Positions 23,704 to 36,239 of a stretch of 64,000 nucleotides of DNA are shown one piece after another. The translations under genes were made by a program, and so were the position numbers. Below the pieces are notes generated by a model. The model searched no databases. It was not told the origin of the DNA and saw only the letters and a program-made list of their open reading frames with translations. This stretch comes from Guyanagaster necrorhizus (taxonomy: Eukaryota > Basidiomycota > Agaricomycetes > Agaricales > Physalacriaceae), in NCBI RefSeq assembly GCF_019112545.1, contig NW_025064908.1, positions 438,515 to 502,514 of the forward strand, given 5' to 3'. Position 1 is the first letter of the stretch. Each line of letters starts with the position of its first letter.

Positions 23704-26432
23704 CTAGCAACCATCAACCAAGGAATTCTTAGGGAAAGGCTGCTGAAAATCGTCCCGCCATGTGGTAAGGTTGGGATTCGAGTACGCTTCAATATACCTG
23801 GAACACAAGAAGGAGATGAATAAGGCAGCAGCGGTCGAGCAGCCAAAGAACTGACGTATTTATATACGCTTGCGTCGGGAAGTCAGGCGGAGAACAGCCG
23901 ATGTTGATGTTATTCGGGTCCCTGTAACAGTGGTGGTGAAAAAGGAGTTTCAAACGATAACCAAATCGGCGTCATTACTGGTAAACCCTGTTTTCGAAGA
24001 CGTCAGAAGTGCTTTAAAAAAAAGTTGTAATGTAATGCGTTTTACGGACCTGATATAGTCGATGAGCATGATGGCGGGGAACTGCAAGTGCTCCAAGTCT
24101 ACAGGCCCAAAGTTGGTAGACATTCCAAGGTTGGCCATGATATACTGTGTCCCGACAAATCAGAGATATGCCACGCCACTAGATTCGATGGAAAATACCA
24201 TTGGTTCTGGTGGTACTTGCCGAGCAGAGATATTCGTAGCGCTGTCGGCGCCGACGCCGCCTGCATTCATCGTCCAAGCAATTTGGTCATTAGAAACCCA
24301 AGTAATGTACTGCAGAGGACATTAGCAACGTATTCACAATGTGTCAAGAAGATAGCACTGACGGCGCCATCATAACCTGGATAGATGGACACCAGAAACC
24401 AGCCATGAACAATTGATAAGACAAACAGTACATGTATAAGCTAACCCGGTTTGTACTGGTTCAGGGAAAACAAATGAGTAAACACATGACAGTCAAGACA
24501 AGAGGAGTAAATCCCGAACCTCAAATCCATACACCGAAAAGCATCCAGCCTCGAGTTGGTAGCAATCCTGATTCGTGTTGGTAACGACCGATGTTGCTTG
24601 CTGTGTTACCCCTCCCAGGTAAGTGTTCTGAACCGAGATGGAGGGGTCTTGGATAACCAAGTTGTCCGAACTGTTATCCCAGATGTATCCTTTGTTAAAG
24701 GGCTATCATGGGGGAGACAATGTGAACACATCGGCGCAAACAGCAAGCCCGGCCATAACGTACCGCCCACTGCCCAGACTGGGAAACCTGACCCGACAAG
24801 GGATCTCCGGTAATCTATGTCGAATGGGTTCATCAATATATTAATATTTGAAGCTTGAACGTGGCAGCTGAGAATAACCTGGCCTTCGAAAATATCAATC
24901 TCAGGTGCCGAACGTCCTACAAACGTGCCATCGGAGTGCATGGGCCCTGGATGGCTCTCCCCCGAACATGTACATCGTGACAGCCGCTGACCAGGTAGAT
25001 AAGACAACTCGAACCCTGCGTCTTCAAGGCCGCTTGTCAATGCGGCCTCCGGCTGCCCATCAATTGTTTGGTTAGGAGCTGTACCGACATCACAGGCGTC
25101 GTAGCTGTATGGCCACTGGAAGATGTTTAGCATCGGATGCGACCAAGACCTGTACCAGCGTACGTACCATTCCCTCGAGACTTGCTCCATAGCCAGCACG
25201 CCCCAGGTTCCCCATCGTCCATACGGCCGGCCACAGACCAACGACGTTGTTGGCGCCAGGAAGCTGAACAGAGGCTTCGATGTATCCACCCGTAAAGCAA
25301 AATTTGTTCCTACAAAGCGACATGTTTCAGCTAGCATCATTATTTGTGGGCCCAATTTTCGCACCAGGATGAGACCAGTCCTACGATAAGAGTGCATGTC
25401 AAGTGTACATCAGATCGAAATCGTCAGATTCAACCCACCTCCTTGATAGTCCAGATCGTGCGTTTGTTGTTGGGACAGCGTGATAACCAAATGGCCACCG
25501 GCCGTCGTCACTGCAGCAGGATCGTACCACTCCATGTTATTCGTGGCCTACCATAACATGAGCCATAGACCAAAGAGAAATACGGACGGCGGACCAACCC
25601 AGTAGTGAAGATCCACCGCCTCCCAATAGGGATCATCTCCAGGGTAGAAAGTACGGTTATCTGTATTGAACTCATCTGAGAAGACGAGGCGCCACTCCGA
25701 TTGATCTTTCCATGACGTTTGCGTGTGCGCCGTCGCTGGGGTTTCTACGTCGATGAGACCCCGGTTCCCTGGCATTACAGGTACCTTTTGAGAGATGTCG
25801 GGAAAGGCCCAAATCAGTTGAGTCGCGCTGTGACGCACCTGACCCGAACCATTGACACCTAGTGCGTCAATCGCACTGAGTCTTGTTGTCATCCGATCCC
25901 GATAACTTATAACAGGAAAACCAATACTTCGATGAAACCATCAGTCGAAGTCCTGGATATGATTCTTCGTGGGAGACGCTTACAATAGCGCGAGAATTCC
26001 CAAGCAAAGAATGGATAGGCAGCCGAGGTTGGCCAGGCCTCGATAAGAGAAAGACAGCTCGGTATCGTCAACGATTCTACCGCCTTTTACTGTGGGGTTA
26101 TGCAAGAAGTCATCCGGTTCGGTGACGTGTGGATTCAGATTGCTCCCCCATGAGTGCGGATCCGGCCCCAACGAGTACTACAGGTGCGCAAGTTCTTCAT
26201 CAGTCTCCCGAGCACTGACGACACTCATATACCTTGCTCGATATTGACGACGACTGCGAATGAAGACTGGCAGCGGCGTACGGCGTGTCTGCCTCTTTTC
26301 GTGTCTGACCAAAAAAAAACCGTTATGAAGATCGCTTCGAAGAGAATCTTTGTTGGCGCGTACTTTTGCGAAATTCGGTGGTGCACTAGCGGGAACCAGA
26401 GTCGCAGTCGATAAATATGCAGGGTTGTCCAT
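23704..26432 (-). CDS. KRE6: KRE6/SKN1-type glycoside hydrolase family 16, beta-glucan synthesis protein
   Basis: The start [20 protein letters not shown] (26432) joins across two introns to [20 protein letters not shown] and EPDDFLHNP, then one membrane helix [18 protein letters not shown]. This is the type II layout of the family, with a short cytosolic tail and a lumenal catalytic part. The lumenal domain has [81 protein letters not shown], and [11 protein letters not shown] carrying the GH16 ExDxxE catalytic motif. After several more small exons it closes [27 protein letters not shown]6 and SKN1 act in the ER and Golgi and are needed for cell-wall beta-1,6-glucan. The gene is split into many exons, and I give only the outer coordinates. 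Confidence 0.9.
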
Positions 26433-27103
26433 GAAGAAAGTAAGTAGAGACCGTGGGGTTGGTGTGGTTGTTGGGTGAGTCGTGAGGGCAGTGTAGAGCA
26501 ACCAATGCTCGCGCACTATGGGAAACAATCAACCATCATCCCCCCTCGACATTGAATTGATACCCAACCGGTGATCTCGGCAGAGCGTCATTGTTCGCCA
26601 CGGAATTATATACTGAAGAGATACAGATTTAGCTCCGCTGCTCGGATCAGGACATGAGTGGTTTGTGTTCTGGCGTGAGTCCAGGGAACTTCGTCCTAGG
26701 ATCTGTTCGACATTAGAAAGGCTGGGGTGCAATGGGGCTGGAGTGCAATGCCTCCCAGCCTAAACATAAGAGGATGCTCATGTTGCCTTGGGAACTCACT
26801 GGTAAGATGTCCAGCACAGGTTTCTATTGTCGGATGTGACTTAATAATAGACCCATACCCTGGATCGGATATGATGAGGCCCAAAATACTTACAAAGCTA
26901 CTGACCTAGGGAACACTTTAACACGGAGAATATCGTCCTGTTCTGTCGAAGGTGATGCCGATGTTAGGTAATGGCTAATCTGTCCCGTGCTTCTCATCAT
27001 TGCCGATAGATAAACAAAACATCCAGTCATAGTATCCTAGTTACATATCAGCGTCGTTTCACTTTCCAAAGGAGAACTTGCCTCACCTACAAATCCGACG
27101 CTA
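26433..27103. other. Intergenic region upstream of KRE6
   Basis: I see no supported coding sequence. It separates two minus-strand genes and presumably holds the KRE6 promoter and VPS29 3' signals. Confidence 0.5.
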
Positions 27104-27896
27104 CTACCAGCCCCCGCCAGGAGGACTTCCCGGCGTGGGACTAGGTATAGGCTGCGGCAAAGTCTTGGGCCCAGTGTCCGTTTCCTTCCTCCACTCCACC
27201 TTCTCGACACGCACATCTCCATCGATAAGCTGATACACATAGGTAACGACAACGGGACCTTGAATATCCATCAAGGCAAATGAAGGTATGGGATCGCTGA
27301 ACAAAGGATGAACCCGCTATCGACTGATATCACGTCGAAACGCACCCGTTGAAGAGCCCTGTCCAAGCACCGGTAGCCGAACCTGGATTCACGAAGAATC
27401 TATTGTCGTATTCCACCGCTTGTATCCTGCGTGTCCGTTCGCCTCAATTATTGAGGACATTGTCCACAAAACAGCAACGTACGAGTGCGTGTGCCCGCTG
27501 ACCAACACATCTACATCCATTTGCCTAGCAATCGCGCTAAGCGCATCCAAGTCGCCAGTTGGCACGCTTTGGTGCCCATGAATGACACCAATCTTTATAG
27601 GGTTGTGCACGACAGTTACAGAAAGCGGAAACGTTGAGATCTAATGCCACCCATACATCAGCTACGCAAAGAGGAGAAAAAAGTATATTTATGCGAACCT
27701 CGTCATAGTCCCCTCGTACCACATTCACGTCAGGTGAAACTGTCCTCAGATACTCGTACGTTTCCTTGTCGCAAACATTTCCCGTGCAGAGAATTTGCTG
27801 GATTTTTCCTGGCACAAGGAGTTTTTTGAACTTGACGGGCAGGTCGTGAATACGGTGAGGGATATGCAGGTCACCGATTATCAAGACCAGGACCAT
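27104..27896 (-). CDS. VPS29: Retromer subunit VPS29
   Basis: The reading starts [20 protein letters not shown] and continues [30 protein letters not shown], then across an intron to [40 protein letters not shown] and VLVSGHTHS. Further exons give [36 protein letters not shown] and [11 protein letters not shown]. This is the calcineurin-like phosphoesterase fold of VPS29, with its GDLH, GDYDE, HGHQ and GHTH positions. VPS29 is a scaffold in the retromer, binding VPS35 to return receptors from endosome to Golgi; it has no proven enzymatic role. The C-terminus has a Pro/Gly-rich extension of about 20 residues ([12 protein letters not shown]) beyond the usual end. Confidence 0.95.
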
Positions 27897-28065
27897 CGTC
27901 GAGAGAGTTGAGCTGCTTAGAACATCAGAACCTCAGTGACGTCAGGCACGAGTCTGGTTGTCGGAGTTCAATTTCCGGCAGTGCTCTGAACTCACAGTGC
28001 CGTATCCAGAAATAGCAAAGTATTCCCACGAAGCCAGGGCAACGCTGAGCGGTATGACCCGACGC

Positions 28066-28540
28066 TCATTCCTTCCATCCTCCGCTGTCATCATCACCGT
28101 GTAGTGCGTAGTCCTTGCCTTCGTTTACCAAACGGTTACTGACGAAATACCCAGATAATGGCATTCCTAGGTCTTCGTAAATGGCCCACTCCTGCAAGTA
28201 ACTAAGAGTTGGACGTTGGATATGTTTTGACAGGAGTGACAGGTCTTCAAGCCCTTGTGGCCATTCATCACCGCTGGACTGGTCACTATCTATGGCGTAT
28301 CCCAAATCCAGGATTCGGCGGTTAGATGTGCGTGCTCTACTCGTCCTTGCTTTACTGTGGACTAAAAGCCGCTCTCTGTAGCGCCGGCATATGCTGAGGA
28401 CCCCAAAAACCCGTATGCGGCCAGGATAGCAAAGGAGAAGGCGATTGCTCACCACTAGTAGAAGGCAGTTTGCGGACAATAAAGCTTACTTTCGGTTGAT
28501 CTGTTATCCGTCATTTTCCAGCAAAGTATGGTGTTCTGCA
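28066..28540 (-). CDS. Hypothetical protein, possibly two or more exons
   Basis: A 100-residue stretch reads as real protein: hydrophilic, with RILDLGYAIDSDQSSGDEWP, LSLLSKHIQRPTLSYLQEWA and a Gly-Asp-rich end DDDSGGWKE. Upstream in a different frame lies a hydrophobic run AIAFSFAILAAYGFLGSSAY, which could be a membrane helix joined by splicing. I could not settle the exon borders or the start, and I do not recognise the family. It lies between VPS29 and the Rossmann-fold gene, on the same strand. Confidence 0.35.
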
Positions 28541-28861
28541 ATACAATCGATGTCGTCGTTCTAGTAGGTGTGCTAAGACTGAGACTGTTCGGTGTGGCCT
28601 CATTCGCAAGTGAACGATTGACGAGCAGTATCTTCATCCTCGCTTTTGCATACATAAGCTCCGTGGAAGAAGCAACTATCGTGTCCTGACTTGCAAAGAT
28701 AGGTTTTATACATTGGCTATTTTCTAACACCAGGTGTTTCGCGTTCACAACATGTTATACCGTGGAATAATGCCTGACATGTTATGGCCATGAAGACAGT
28801 GCATTAGGTTAGTACCATTATGGATTCTACAATACAATAGCCAAAGCGCTGATGAACAAAA

Positions 28862-29793
28862 TCAATAGACGATAGTGATAGTTTTATCCGCAAAATCATT
28901 CCACCGATTGGAAACAGCATCCACCACAAAATGAGCGACATCCTTCCTCGAAACGGTATATCCACCCTGAATTTCCTTATCACTCACTCGATACGCAGGC
29001 TTGTCTGAACCGTCGGCTCGGCACGCTCCATCGGTGAGCAGAGCAGGTCGCACCACCATGATGTTCTTCACCGACCCAGCTGCAGGTAAACCTTCCCTCT
29101 CCCTCCAGGCGGAACCCATGATTTTTTCGCTAGGTTCTCCATCGTCCTTAGTGTTCCAATCCCAACCAGCGCAATAAGCAATCACTCGCTCCATCCCCAT
29201 TTTGTCTTTGTGAGGAACAGCAAGTAGATACCCGTATAAGGGTTTCAAAAGGAGAGGCAGGCTGGCGTGAGATTCGTGCGTAAGGCCCGTGGAAGATATT
29301 GCGACAATCTTGGGGGTTGCGGTATGAGGTACGATGCAGATGAGGTTCAGGAAGCATTGCGTTACGAGGTTTTCGGGGGTGATCACGAAGCCTTTAAGTG
29401 GGTGGAATTTGGGAGTACCGCCTAGGTCGATAAGGGTGAGAAATGGCATATGCTTGAGTATTAACTAACTCGGGCTTACCGACTGTGAACAGGACTACAT
29501 CGACGCTCCCATGCTTCGACGCTTCATCCCAGACACTTTGCACGTCAGATTGTTTCAGCGCATCGCCCTGAACAAGAAAAGCCTTTCCAGACTTGACGTA
29601 TTCTTGCACTTTGGCGTCGCCGTCGAAAACACTGGGGGAGCGCAGAAGGAAAGTCACTGTCGATCCGGCGGCTATGCATCGACAGGTCAGATTCAAGTGC
29701 AAGCTAGAGGTAGAATTTATACGTACCCAATAACCGCAAAGCAGAGTAATATCCGATGTTACGGGAACCTCCAATGACAAGCACGTTGGACAT
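28862..29793 (-). CDS. NAD(P)-binding Rossmann-fold protein, NmrA/epimerase-like
   Basis: The start MSNVLVIGGSRNIGYYSALR carries a GGSxxIG dinucleotide loop at the very N-terminus, as in atypical short-chain dehydrogenases. It is spliced to AAGSTVTFLLRSPSVFD, KVQEYVKSGKAFLVQGDALK, VWDEASKHGSVDVVLFTVG, then GTPKFHPLKGFVITPENLVT, TPKIVAISSTGLTH and a C-terminal part including VRPALLTDG, GGYTVSRKDVAHFVVDAV. The layout is that of NmrA-like or NAD-dependent epimerase proteins, where the second half gives substrate contact. The classical Tyr-x3-Lys pair is not obvious, so it may be a redox sensor rather than an enzyme. Substrate is unknown. A TATA-like box lies about 60 bp upstream on the minus strand. 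Confidence 0.8.
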
Positions 29794-29851
29794 TGTTATA
29801 GTATAAAGTGTGGAAGAAGGTAATTGGATGAGCTTTAGGCGGAGTGTCTCA

Positions 29852-29859
29852 TTTTATAC
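29852..29859 (-). promoter_or_regulatory. TATA-like box before the Rossmann-fold gene
   Basis: On the minus strand the sequence reads gtataaaa about 60 bp upstream of the ATG at 29793. Confidence 0.45.
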
Positions 29860-30084
29860 GGAGCCAAACCCTATCAGGAGGGCTGTACACCCTTGACGTG
29901 AGACGCCTTGCCGGATCTGTACTACTCCAAGGCACCCGTCGAACCGACATAGTATGACAACGCCGGTAATACATCAGCGCTAACGACCCGGTACTCATAC
30001 ACAGTGTTCAGGGTCTTTTGATTGTACACCTTAACTACCAATGCTAGCCGAACACTTGCGGAACGGAATATCTTGACGATTCAG

Positions 30085-30245
30085 GTCTAGCCGGAAGATT
30101 TTGGGCAGAGTACAAGCGAAGCATACGCCCAACTACCACAAAAAAGAAACCTCATATGAAAATCATTCTTATCAACGAGCTACCAAGGTAGATTAGTTTA
30201 CACCTGTTTGTTTACCTGAGCTGTATTAGCAGAGGTGGCCAATTC
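30085..30245 (+). mobile_element. LINE 3'-end fragment, copy A (internally deleted)
   Basis: This stretch matches the tail of the LINE-like element at 51-52 kb in the same orientation. Shared blocks are gggcagagtacaagcg near 30102, then cgagctacc..ggtagattag and tgagctgta near 30176..30226, ending gcagaggtggccaatt. About 80 bp present in the other copy between these blocks is shortened here. No coding capacity remains. It probably came from a 5'-truncated insertion. Confidence 0.75.
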
Positions 30246-32421
30246 AGTCGTACAAGGCAGTAGGCCAGACGAACACGAAGGATGACCTTTTTGACTTTGG
30301 GCATTTCAAAAACCTGGGTTACTGCCCAAGAACTGATGCCTCGACCATGCTAACGCTCTTCAATTTGAATCATCTTGGATGTACACGATGGGACTGCCAG
30401 TGCTGTACGATTTTTTTCGCATCTTCGGCCGCACAGAGGCAACCTATAGTAACCTCTACGTTGACGTGACCCCTTGAGGTAAAGACATCCATAACAAAAT
30501 TGGAGAGCTCCTGTAAAACTATTTAGGGGGAGATGTCCGTGACAATGCCTCGAAGAGAAGGCGGCATACATCCGACACGCTGTCCATCTGGTCAAAAAGC
30601 TCATATATCTCGGAACTTTCTTCGCGTTAATAAGTAAATAGACAAATAACATGGCAAAGTTGTTCGTCTGTGTCCTTTTTTTTGGAACACCGTAAAACCA
30701 TTGCCGTTGGCGAAACAGAGCATCATTTTTAGCATCATCGAAACGAGGACGTCTGAGCTTCAAGTCCGGGCCGCCTCTTACCTCTGACCATGGCCACTCA
30801 GCGGTACATCAACATGAGGAATATCCGCATCCTGGTCAGCTGAAATTTGGCGGGAACGATGCGCAGGATCTTTTGGGAGACAGAAGAAGCAGGTATTGGC
30901 GAGACGCCTGAATCCAATCTGTATCCACATGAGCACATGCTATACGGGAAAGAGAGACGCTAGACCTACTGAACGGTAAGACTGGCTGATACGTTCACGC
31001 TTTGCCTCATAAAGATCCATGTCCTCTCCACGAAAGGATTGGTCGTCATGGGTTCTAGACGGTTCAGAACTGCAGGCCAGGTGAACGGATAAGATAAGCC
31101 AATGGTTTTGACTTTCTGAGGTTCGAATAGTTGTGGCACCGCCCATGATCCAACGCCTCGGCCGCGCCAACAACGAGCTCCTGAATGTACACAGTGGCCG
31201 CATTGTCAGTTTCCTGAGCACATCTACAGCGTCCCAGTCCGCCTGCTACGACTCGTTGTTTCCAAAAGCCGCACGAGTCAAAGACTTCCAACGCGCGAAA
31301 TTTGAAAACTCCTACGTCGATAGTCAAATTACATATGTAAGTCAGTAAGATATTCAAACTCAAAAAGATACGTGAGAATAGTCGTCCAATTGCTCGAAAA
31401 AAATCATTTTTCGTCTTGTTGAGCTTGAGTGTGGATGAAGTGAACATCGATATGCCCAATTTCTTCTTTGGTAACCTTCAGCCGAATACTGAATCTACAG
31501 TTCTAGGACAGACATATTCAGCCCATGAGAGAGGGGGATTGAATTAAAGGTATGCCCCCCACTTCCAGCCAAGGGCCATTCCCGGTACAATCGGAGTGAA
31601 AATCGGGAGAATCTAAAGATGTCATCATAGCAGGGACGAGCTGGAGGTCGTTGGCAGGTTGCAAAGGCAGTCATCGTGGGAGGGGCGACCCGTAACGAAA
31701 GCAACAGAATCCCAGATTTTATAATAAGGCCCAACGAGCGGAGCTCCAAATAGTATTGATCTGCGTGCGCTCTTCTCTTCTGAGTTTCTGGCATGCCGGT
31801 CTGGATGCTCTCAGGTCCGGCCGGGCAAGGCTGCCTCCGGTTCTCCAGTACAACAGATTCAGAGTAAAAAGTTTCTATCGAGTCGGACTCACAAATCCCC
31901 AGTAGTCCGACTGCACCGCACTGCATATAGATCATGCACCCTGATTTGGCAGAAAAGACTCACGCCGGAAAAAGATCCGGAAGAATTACAAATACGTCGG
32001 AACTTGTTCGGCTGGAAAAGGAAAGTCGTCCAGTGTTCATTAACACTTCGGGCCCGGGAAAGGTCAATCAAACTATTCTTTTCTTCCTTCTGTCGTAATT
32101 TAATAATGGGATATGTAGACGCATCAATGGAATTGAATAGGTGCACTCACTTGAGGATGGAAATAAATCTGGTACGATCGTATGTTATCAGTAGCGGTCT
32201 GGCCTTCATATATTCGGAATGTACTAGCGGCGCTTAGGGTGATGAGGCAATAAAAAGCAAGCATCAGATGATGATGGACGTTGATGTTGGTACATGTGGT
32301 CGACAAAATTTGAAGATGACCCAGCCAAAGGAGGATTTAGGTACGCATTTGGTTGAAACAGACTTTAAATTGTAAGAACTCGTAGCGTTGGTAGAATGGG
32401 TGTAATGGATAAACGAGAGGT
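30246..32421. other. Stretch without a confidently recognised gene
   Basis: Several minus-strand frames (30763..30350, 31459..31064, 31935..31495, 32306..31889) look partly protein-like, and one holds a hydrophobic run LMLAFYCLITLSA. I could not join them into a gene or recognise a family. Two sub-regions, about 30250..30400 and 31040..31210, resemble each other weakly. Confidence 0.4.
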
Positions 32422-33139
32422 TTAATTATTCTGGACGAAGCCAGCTCCCTTGTATCCCTTCGACGTGATACCTGAGGTCGAAGTGCATCAGCAAACCATC
32501 TATCAACAGAGTTGTCACGAAGCAACGGCTCACCTGTGATAGGATTCATCTTCTGCTCGATCGCGCGTTCGTTTGAGGCCTCTTGCCACTCCTTGGTGAT
32601 CGTCTTAGGGGGAGCAGGCGCTAACAGACGAATGGCCTCAGATATCACCCCCAGTACCGCGACGCAAAAATTACTCACCCATTGCCTTCACGCCGAGCAT
32701 GAGAAGATACGACACCCCCAAAAGACCCGCGACGGAAGCAGCAATCTTCAGGTTGTCCCCGGGTTTACTGGCGGGTGCACGGTGTCCATGAGGACCGAAG
32801 GACACAAAGTACGCTGCAGCGTGCATGAACACCCGGGAACAACCGCACGCCCCGCGCTGCGTTGAGATGGAAATAATACTACTCACCGGCCTTTTTCTCG
32901 TCGATAGAGAGTTGCTTCCAGTCCTTCTTCTGGATTTCCGCAAGCTGTGAGCGGAGGGCAGCTTTCTCTTCGACGGAGATCGTGTCCCACAACGCTTCGA
33001 CCCGGCCCAGGGGGATCGCAGTAGGCGCCGACGAGGTCGACGCCGAGATGTCAACTGCGCTAGCCGTCGTCACTACACATCGAACGGCTGAATATCGGAG
33101 GGGACGAAGAGAGCGGGGCCCAAGTCGCAGAACCTGCAT
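32422..33139 (-). CDS. COX5: Cytochrome c oxidase subunit IV/Va family (yeast COX5)
   Basis: Exons 33139..32887, 32813..32679, 32620..32534 and 32471..32422 join in phase to 174 residues. The N-terminus MQVLRLGPRSLRPLRYSAVR is Arg-rich and lacks acids, as a mitochondrial presequence should be. The body has RVEALWDTISVEEKAALRSQ, QKKDWKQLSIDEKKAAYYVS-like text across the first splice, FGPHGHRAP, one membrane helix AASVAGLLGVSYLLMLGV, and a matrix or intermembrane end TITKEWQEASNERA, MNPITGITSKGYKGAGFV. This matches fungal COX5 (mammalian COX4), a nuclear-coded subunit that stabilises complex IV in the inner mitochondrial membrane. Yeast has aerobic and hypoxic paralogues; only one copy is in this window. 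Confidence 0.93.
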
Positions 33140-33445
33140 GTCAACAAAACGAGACGGTGATATAGAATAAAGGAAATTATATGTCGGATTCCGCACATTG
33201 GTCCCTGCACCATAATGATTGGACGGAATGTGGAACGGGCCTATCAATGGTTCTGGGATTGTGCTCCATTTTGGCCGGATGGTCTAGACTTGAGCCCAGA
33301 ATCCTTGTCACACATGAGGCGGTGCAAGCGGATCACTGTAAAAGCCGGTTTCATTACAAGAAAATGACGCAGTTGGGAGAGATAAAGCAGACGAGATACG
33401 GATGCTACAGAAAGGAGGGGTAGCTACAATTACAAACGCAGACGA

Positions 33446-34515
33446 TCAGGCGGCGCTGTTCGTGGGACAATCTCTAGAGATATGTCTGCAAAGAGAGCGC
33501 ATCAGTGATGATAAGATAGGGTAGCGAACAAACCCACCCTTCAGATCCACACGCGTAGCAGGCTCTTTTCTGCGGCTGAGTGCAGTCCCTGCTAATGTGG
33601 CCCTGAGGTTGCAGACAGTAAGAAAAAAAAAGCCAAATCGGAGGTAGGTGGGCACGTACTACGCCGTTGCAGTTGTAACACTTGGAACCTTGAATACAGT
33701 CCCGCGACATATGGCCGACGCCACCACAAGTGTAGCTGTAACGGATCAACGTCGTGAGGTAACGGAGAAGAATGTGATTTAATCACCAAGTCTTTCCGCC
33801 GCCACCGAAGGCACCTCCTCCATAGCCTGAAGATCCTCCGGCGTCCGGGCAAGCGCGAGCAATATGACCAGTCTTGCCGCAACGATAACACTCGGTTCCA
33901 GTGGCGCCGGAGCCAGATCCGGCGTGGCTACTGGCGCTGGTGATAGATGGGCAGTCACGAGACTATGGTAGATTGAATAGATAGACGCGCACGACAGCAA
34001 CGAGACACGCACGATATGGCCCTCTAAACCGCATTTGTAGCAGCTCTTCACCTTGGTTTCCCCTGTACAGTCCCTCGAAACGTGACCTTCCAGCCCGCCT
34101 GTCGATGACGCCGTGAGCAGCGAGTAAGAAAAAGGAAAAATATTAACTGACAATTGTAGCTGGGCACGATCGGAAAGAGAAAGAAGAGGTAAATAGCGGC
34201 CACCCGCGACACAAAAAGGGTAGGTTACCAGGTAGGGGTGCCTGCCTTCGGGCAAGACGCCGCTTGATGTCCGACTGTGAATTTGGGTACGGGTGCATTG
34301 ACGAAGGAGATAGTATATTGCAATGTATTGAGTGATATGCCAAGTCAAAAGTCAGTACAGTGCAAAGGGAAAAAAAACGGATTTTGAGGTAAGAAAAAGT
34401 AGCTAATCGCTGCATGGAGAACCTCCCCAAGTACACGAGCGCAAAACGAAGAGAAAAATTATCAACAGCACCACGCACATCCACCGCAATTAAAGCAACC
34501 TCGAGCACCAGACAT
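33446..34515 (-). CDS. GIS2: CCHC zinc-knuckle nucleic-acid-binding protein (GIS2/byr3/CNBP family)
   Basis: The start MSGARGCFNCGG is spliced through short exons to give seven CCHC knuckles in order: CFNCGGFGHQAASC, CYNCGLEGHVSRDC, CYKCGLEGHISRDC, CYRCGKTGHIARAC, CYTCGGVGHMSRDC, CYNCNGVGHISRDC and CYACGSEGHISRDC, followed by PTNSAA and the stop. A Gly-rich linker SSGYGGGAFGGGGKT separates knuckles four and five. Several introns fall inside knuckles, at the same place before the first Cys or inside the GHISRDC part. Family members bind single-stranded nucleic acids and mRNA and affect translation and stress granules. Seven knuckles is the usual number for this family. Confidence 0.93.
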
Positions 34516-35008
34516 ATTTGAGACTGTTTGATTATCGGATTTTGAGCTGTTCAGACGAGATACTGTCAGAGCAGGAACAGAAAGAGGGTAGAAAGACTCT
34601 GCGGCAGTACAACGTACCGAAGATGGTGGTTTAAAAGAGAAATGAGGCAGTTCGCTTTTTTTTCGGAAGCGACCAAAAAAAAAAGCTGTGATGAGTCAGA
34701 TGGTACTTCCAGTTTTGGATATAAGCATTCTTCTCTGCACCATGCCGTTCGGCTATATAATATTTATTTTCCCATCATCAGTTTCTTTTTTGGCCAGATT
34801 CTGTACCAGAACTGAGCCTAGAGCCGTGACCGATACGCCCCAAAACAACACAGATTACCACAGAAATTTTAAAATTCTGAGTGAATATTGCCAGTTGTTT
34901 CTTGAAAGCAATCTGACTCGCGATTAGCTTAGCCATGAGGCATCCGTTCTCTCACGTTCATCCAAAAACGCCAACTGAACAACAAAAGTGAACGGAAAAT
35001 GAATACAT
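34516..35008. other. Intergenic region, GIS2 promoter side
   Basis: I see no supported gene here. It holds A-rich and T-rich runs near 34660..34685, which are common in fungal promoters. Confidence 0.5.
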
Positions 35009-36239
35009 TTACAGCCCCTTTTGATCCCCGTCAGTTTTGCTCGTCTCCTTAGCCTTTACGTCCTCCTTCTCGTCCTTCTCGCCCTTCTTGCCATCCCCTT
35101 TTGTCAGTTTCTTCTCATCAGGAGCGCCCTCTTCGAACTCTGTTCGGCCAATAGTCGACTTATTGTCCACCAGCGCATGCAGCGCAATCACCGCCCGAAG
35201 CAGACTGCTCATGTATACCACGAGCAGCTCGTCATTCGTGCTCGAAGCGAAGCTTTGTGTAGTCGTCGGATCTGCGAGATTGGGTAGAAGATTCAGAGCG
35301 TCTTGGAGATGATATATTATCTGATGGTTCACGGGCATCTTCCCGGCAGCAACCTCGACAAGATATTTTTGGACGTCACTCATTCGCGACTGCAGACCCC
35401 GTAAGGACGCCAGCTGCTCTGTCACCCGCGTTGCTAGTGTCGTCGTTGTCGAATCCTTAATGTCGCGTAGTAGATGCTCGACACCGATCTCTTCCGCCTC
35501 TTCAGCCTCAATTGCCGATGGAACGTGTTGAAACGTTTTCCGTGTCTCCGTACCATCCTGTCTACTGATCAACGCTAATTCATTAAGAAATAAATGGGAA
35601 TGAGCGCACATCTTTAATCTCTTCAACTGCAAAGTAAGCATCCGTAGGTATCCCCACGGTCGTCGGCCGCACATCTACAATAACCATGACAGGACGAGCA
35701 ATGAACTTCTTGAACAAGTCGTTTATCTCCTGGTCTGATGCCCTTAGCTTGGGACCTGAGTGATACCAGCCAATCAACCGCTCCTTTGCTGCAAAGAAGC
35801 CCCATTTCAGTAATGTTGAATCCTGAAAGCACCTATACAATGCGCACCGTTAACTTTCTTGAACATCTCATACATCCCTTGTATATAGTTATGATCCAGA
35901 AACCATGTCTTGCTGTCCTTTTCGTCCTCTTCGAATGGTATACCGAATGAGTTGGCGACGTTGATGGTCTTGCCGTTGTCCTGTCCTAATAGGACGCCGA
36001 CGACGCGCTTGTGAGAGTTTCGTGAGACAGCCCGAGCATGGTGGTCCGCGACAGAGAGGAGAACGAGAGGGTGGACGACTGCGAACCCAAACGTCCGTCA
36101 GCTTCTTCCATTACAGTGGTGCATGACCCAACGTACTGACGGTAGTATTGGCTAGAGCAGACAGCTATAGAAAATCGTTAGTACACTTTGAAATTCAACT
36201 TGAAGAGATAAGTACCTGCTCTGATGTACTGGCAACCAT
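35009..36239 (-). CDS. RPN8: 26S proteasome regulatory subunit RPN8 (PSMD7)
   Basis: The start [20 protein letters not shown] is spliced to [59 protein letters not shown], then [40 protein letters not shown] and a helical second half with [34 protein letters not shown] and [17 protein letters not shown]. The end is a long Lys/Glu tail ([18 protein letters not shown]). This is RPN8, an MPN-domain protein that pairs with RPN11 in the proteasome lid. It lacks the full JAMM metal motif, as expected for the inactive partner. The gene is divergent from the flavin monooxygenase 1.35 kb away. Confidence 0.95.
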
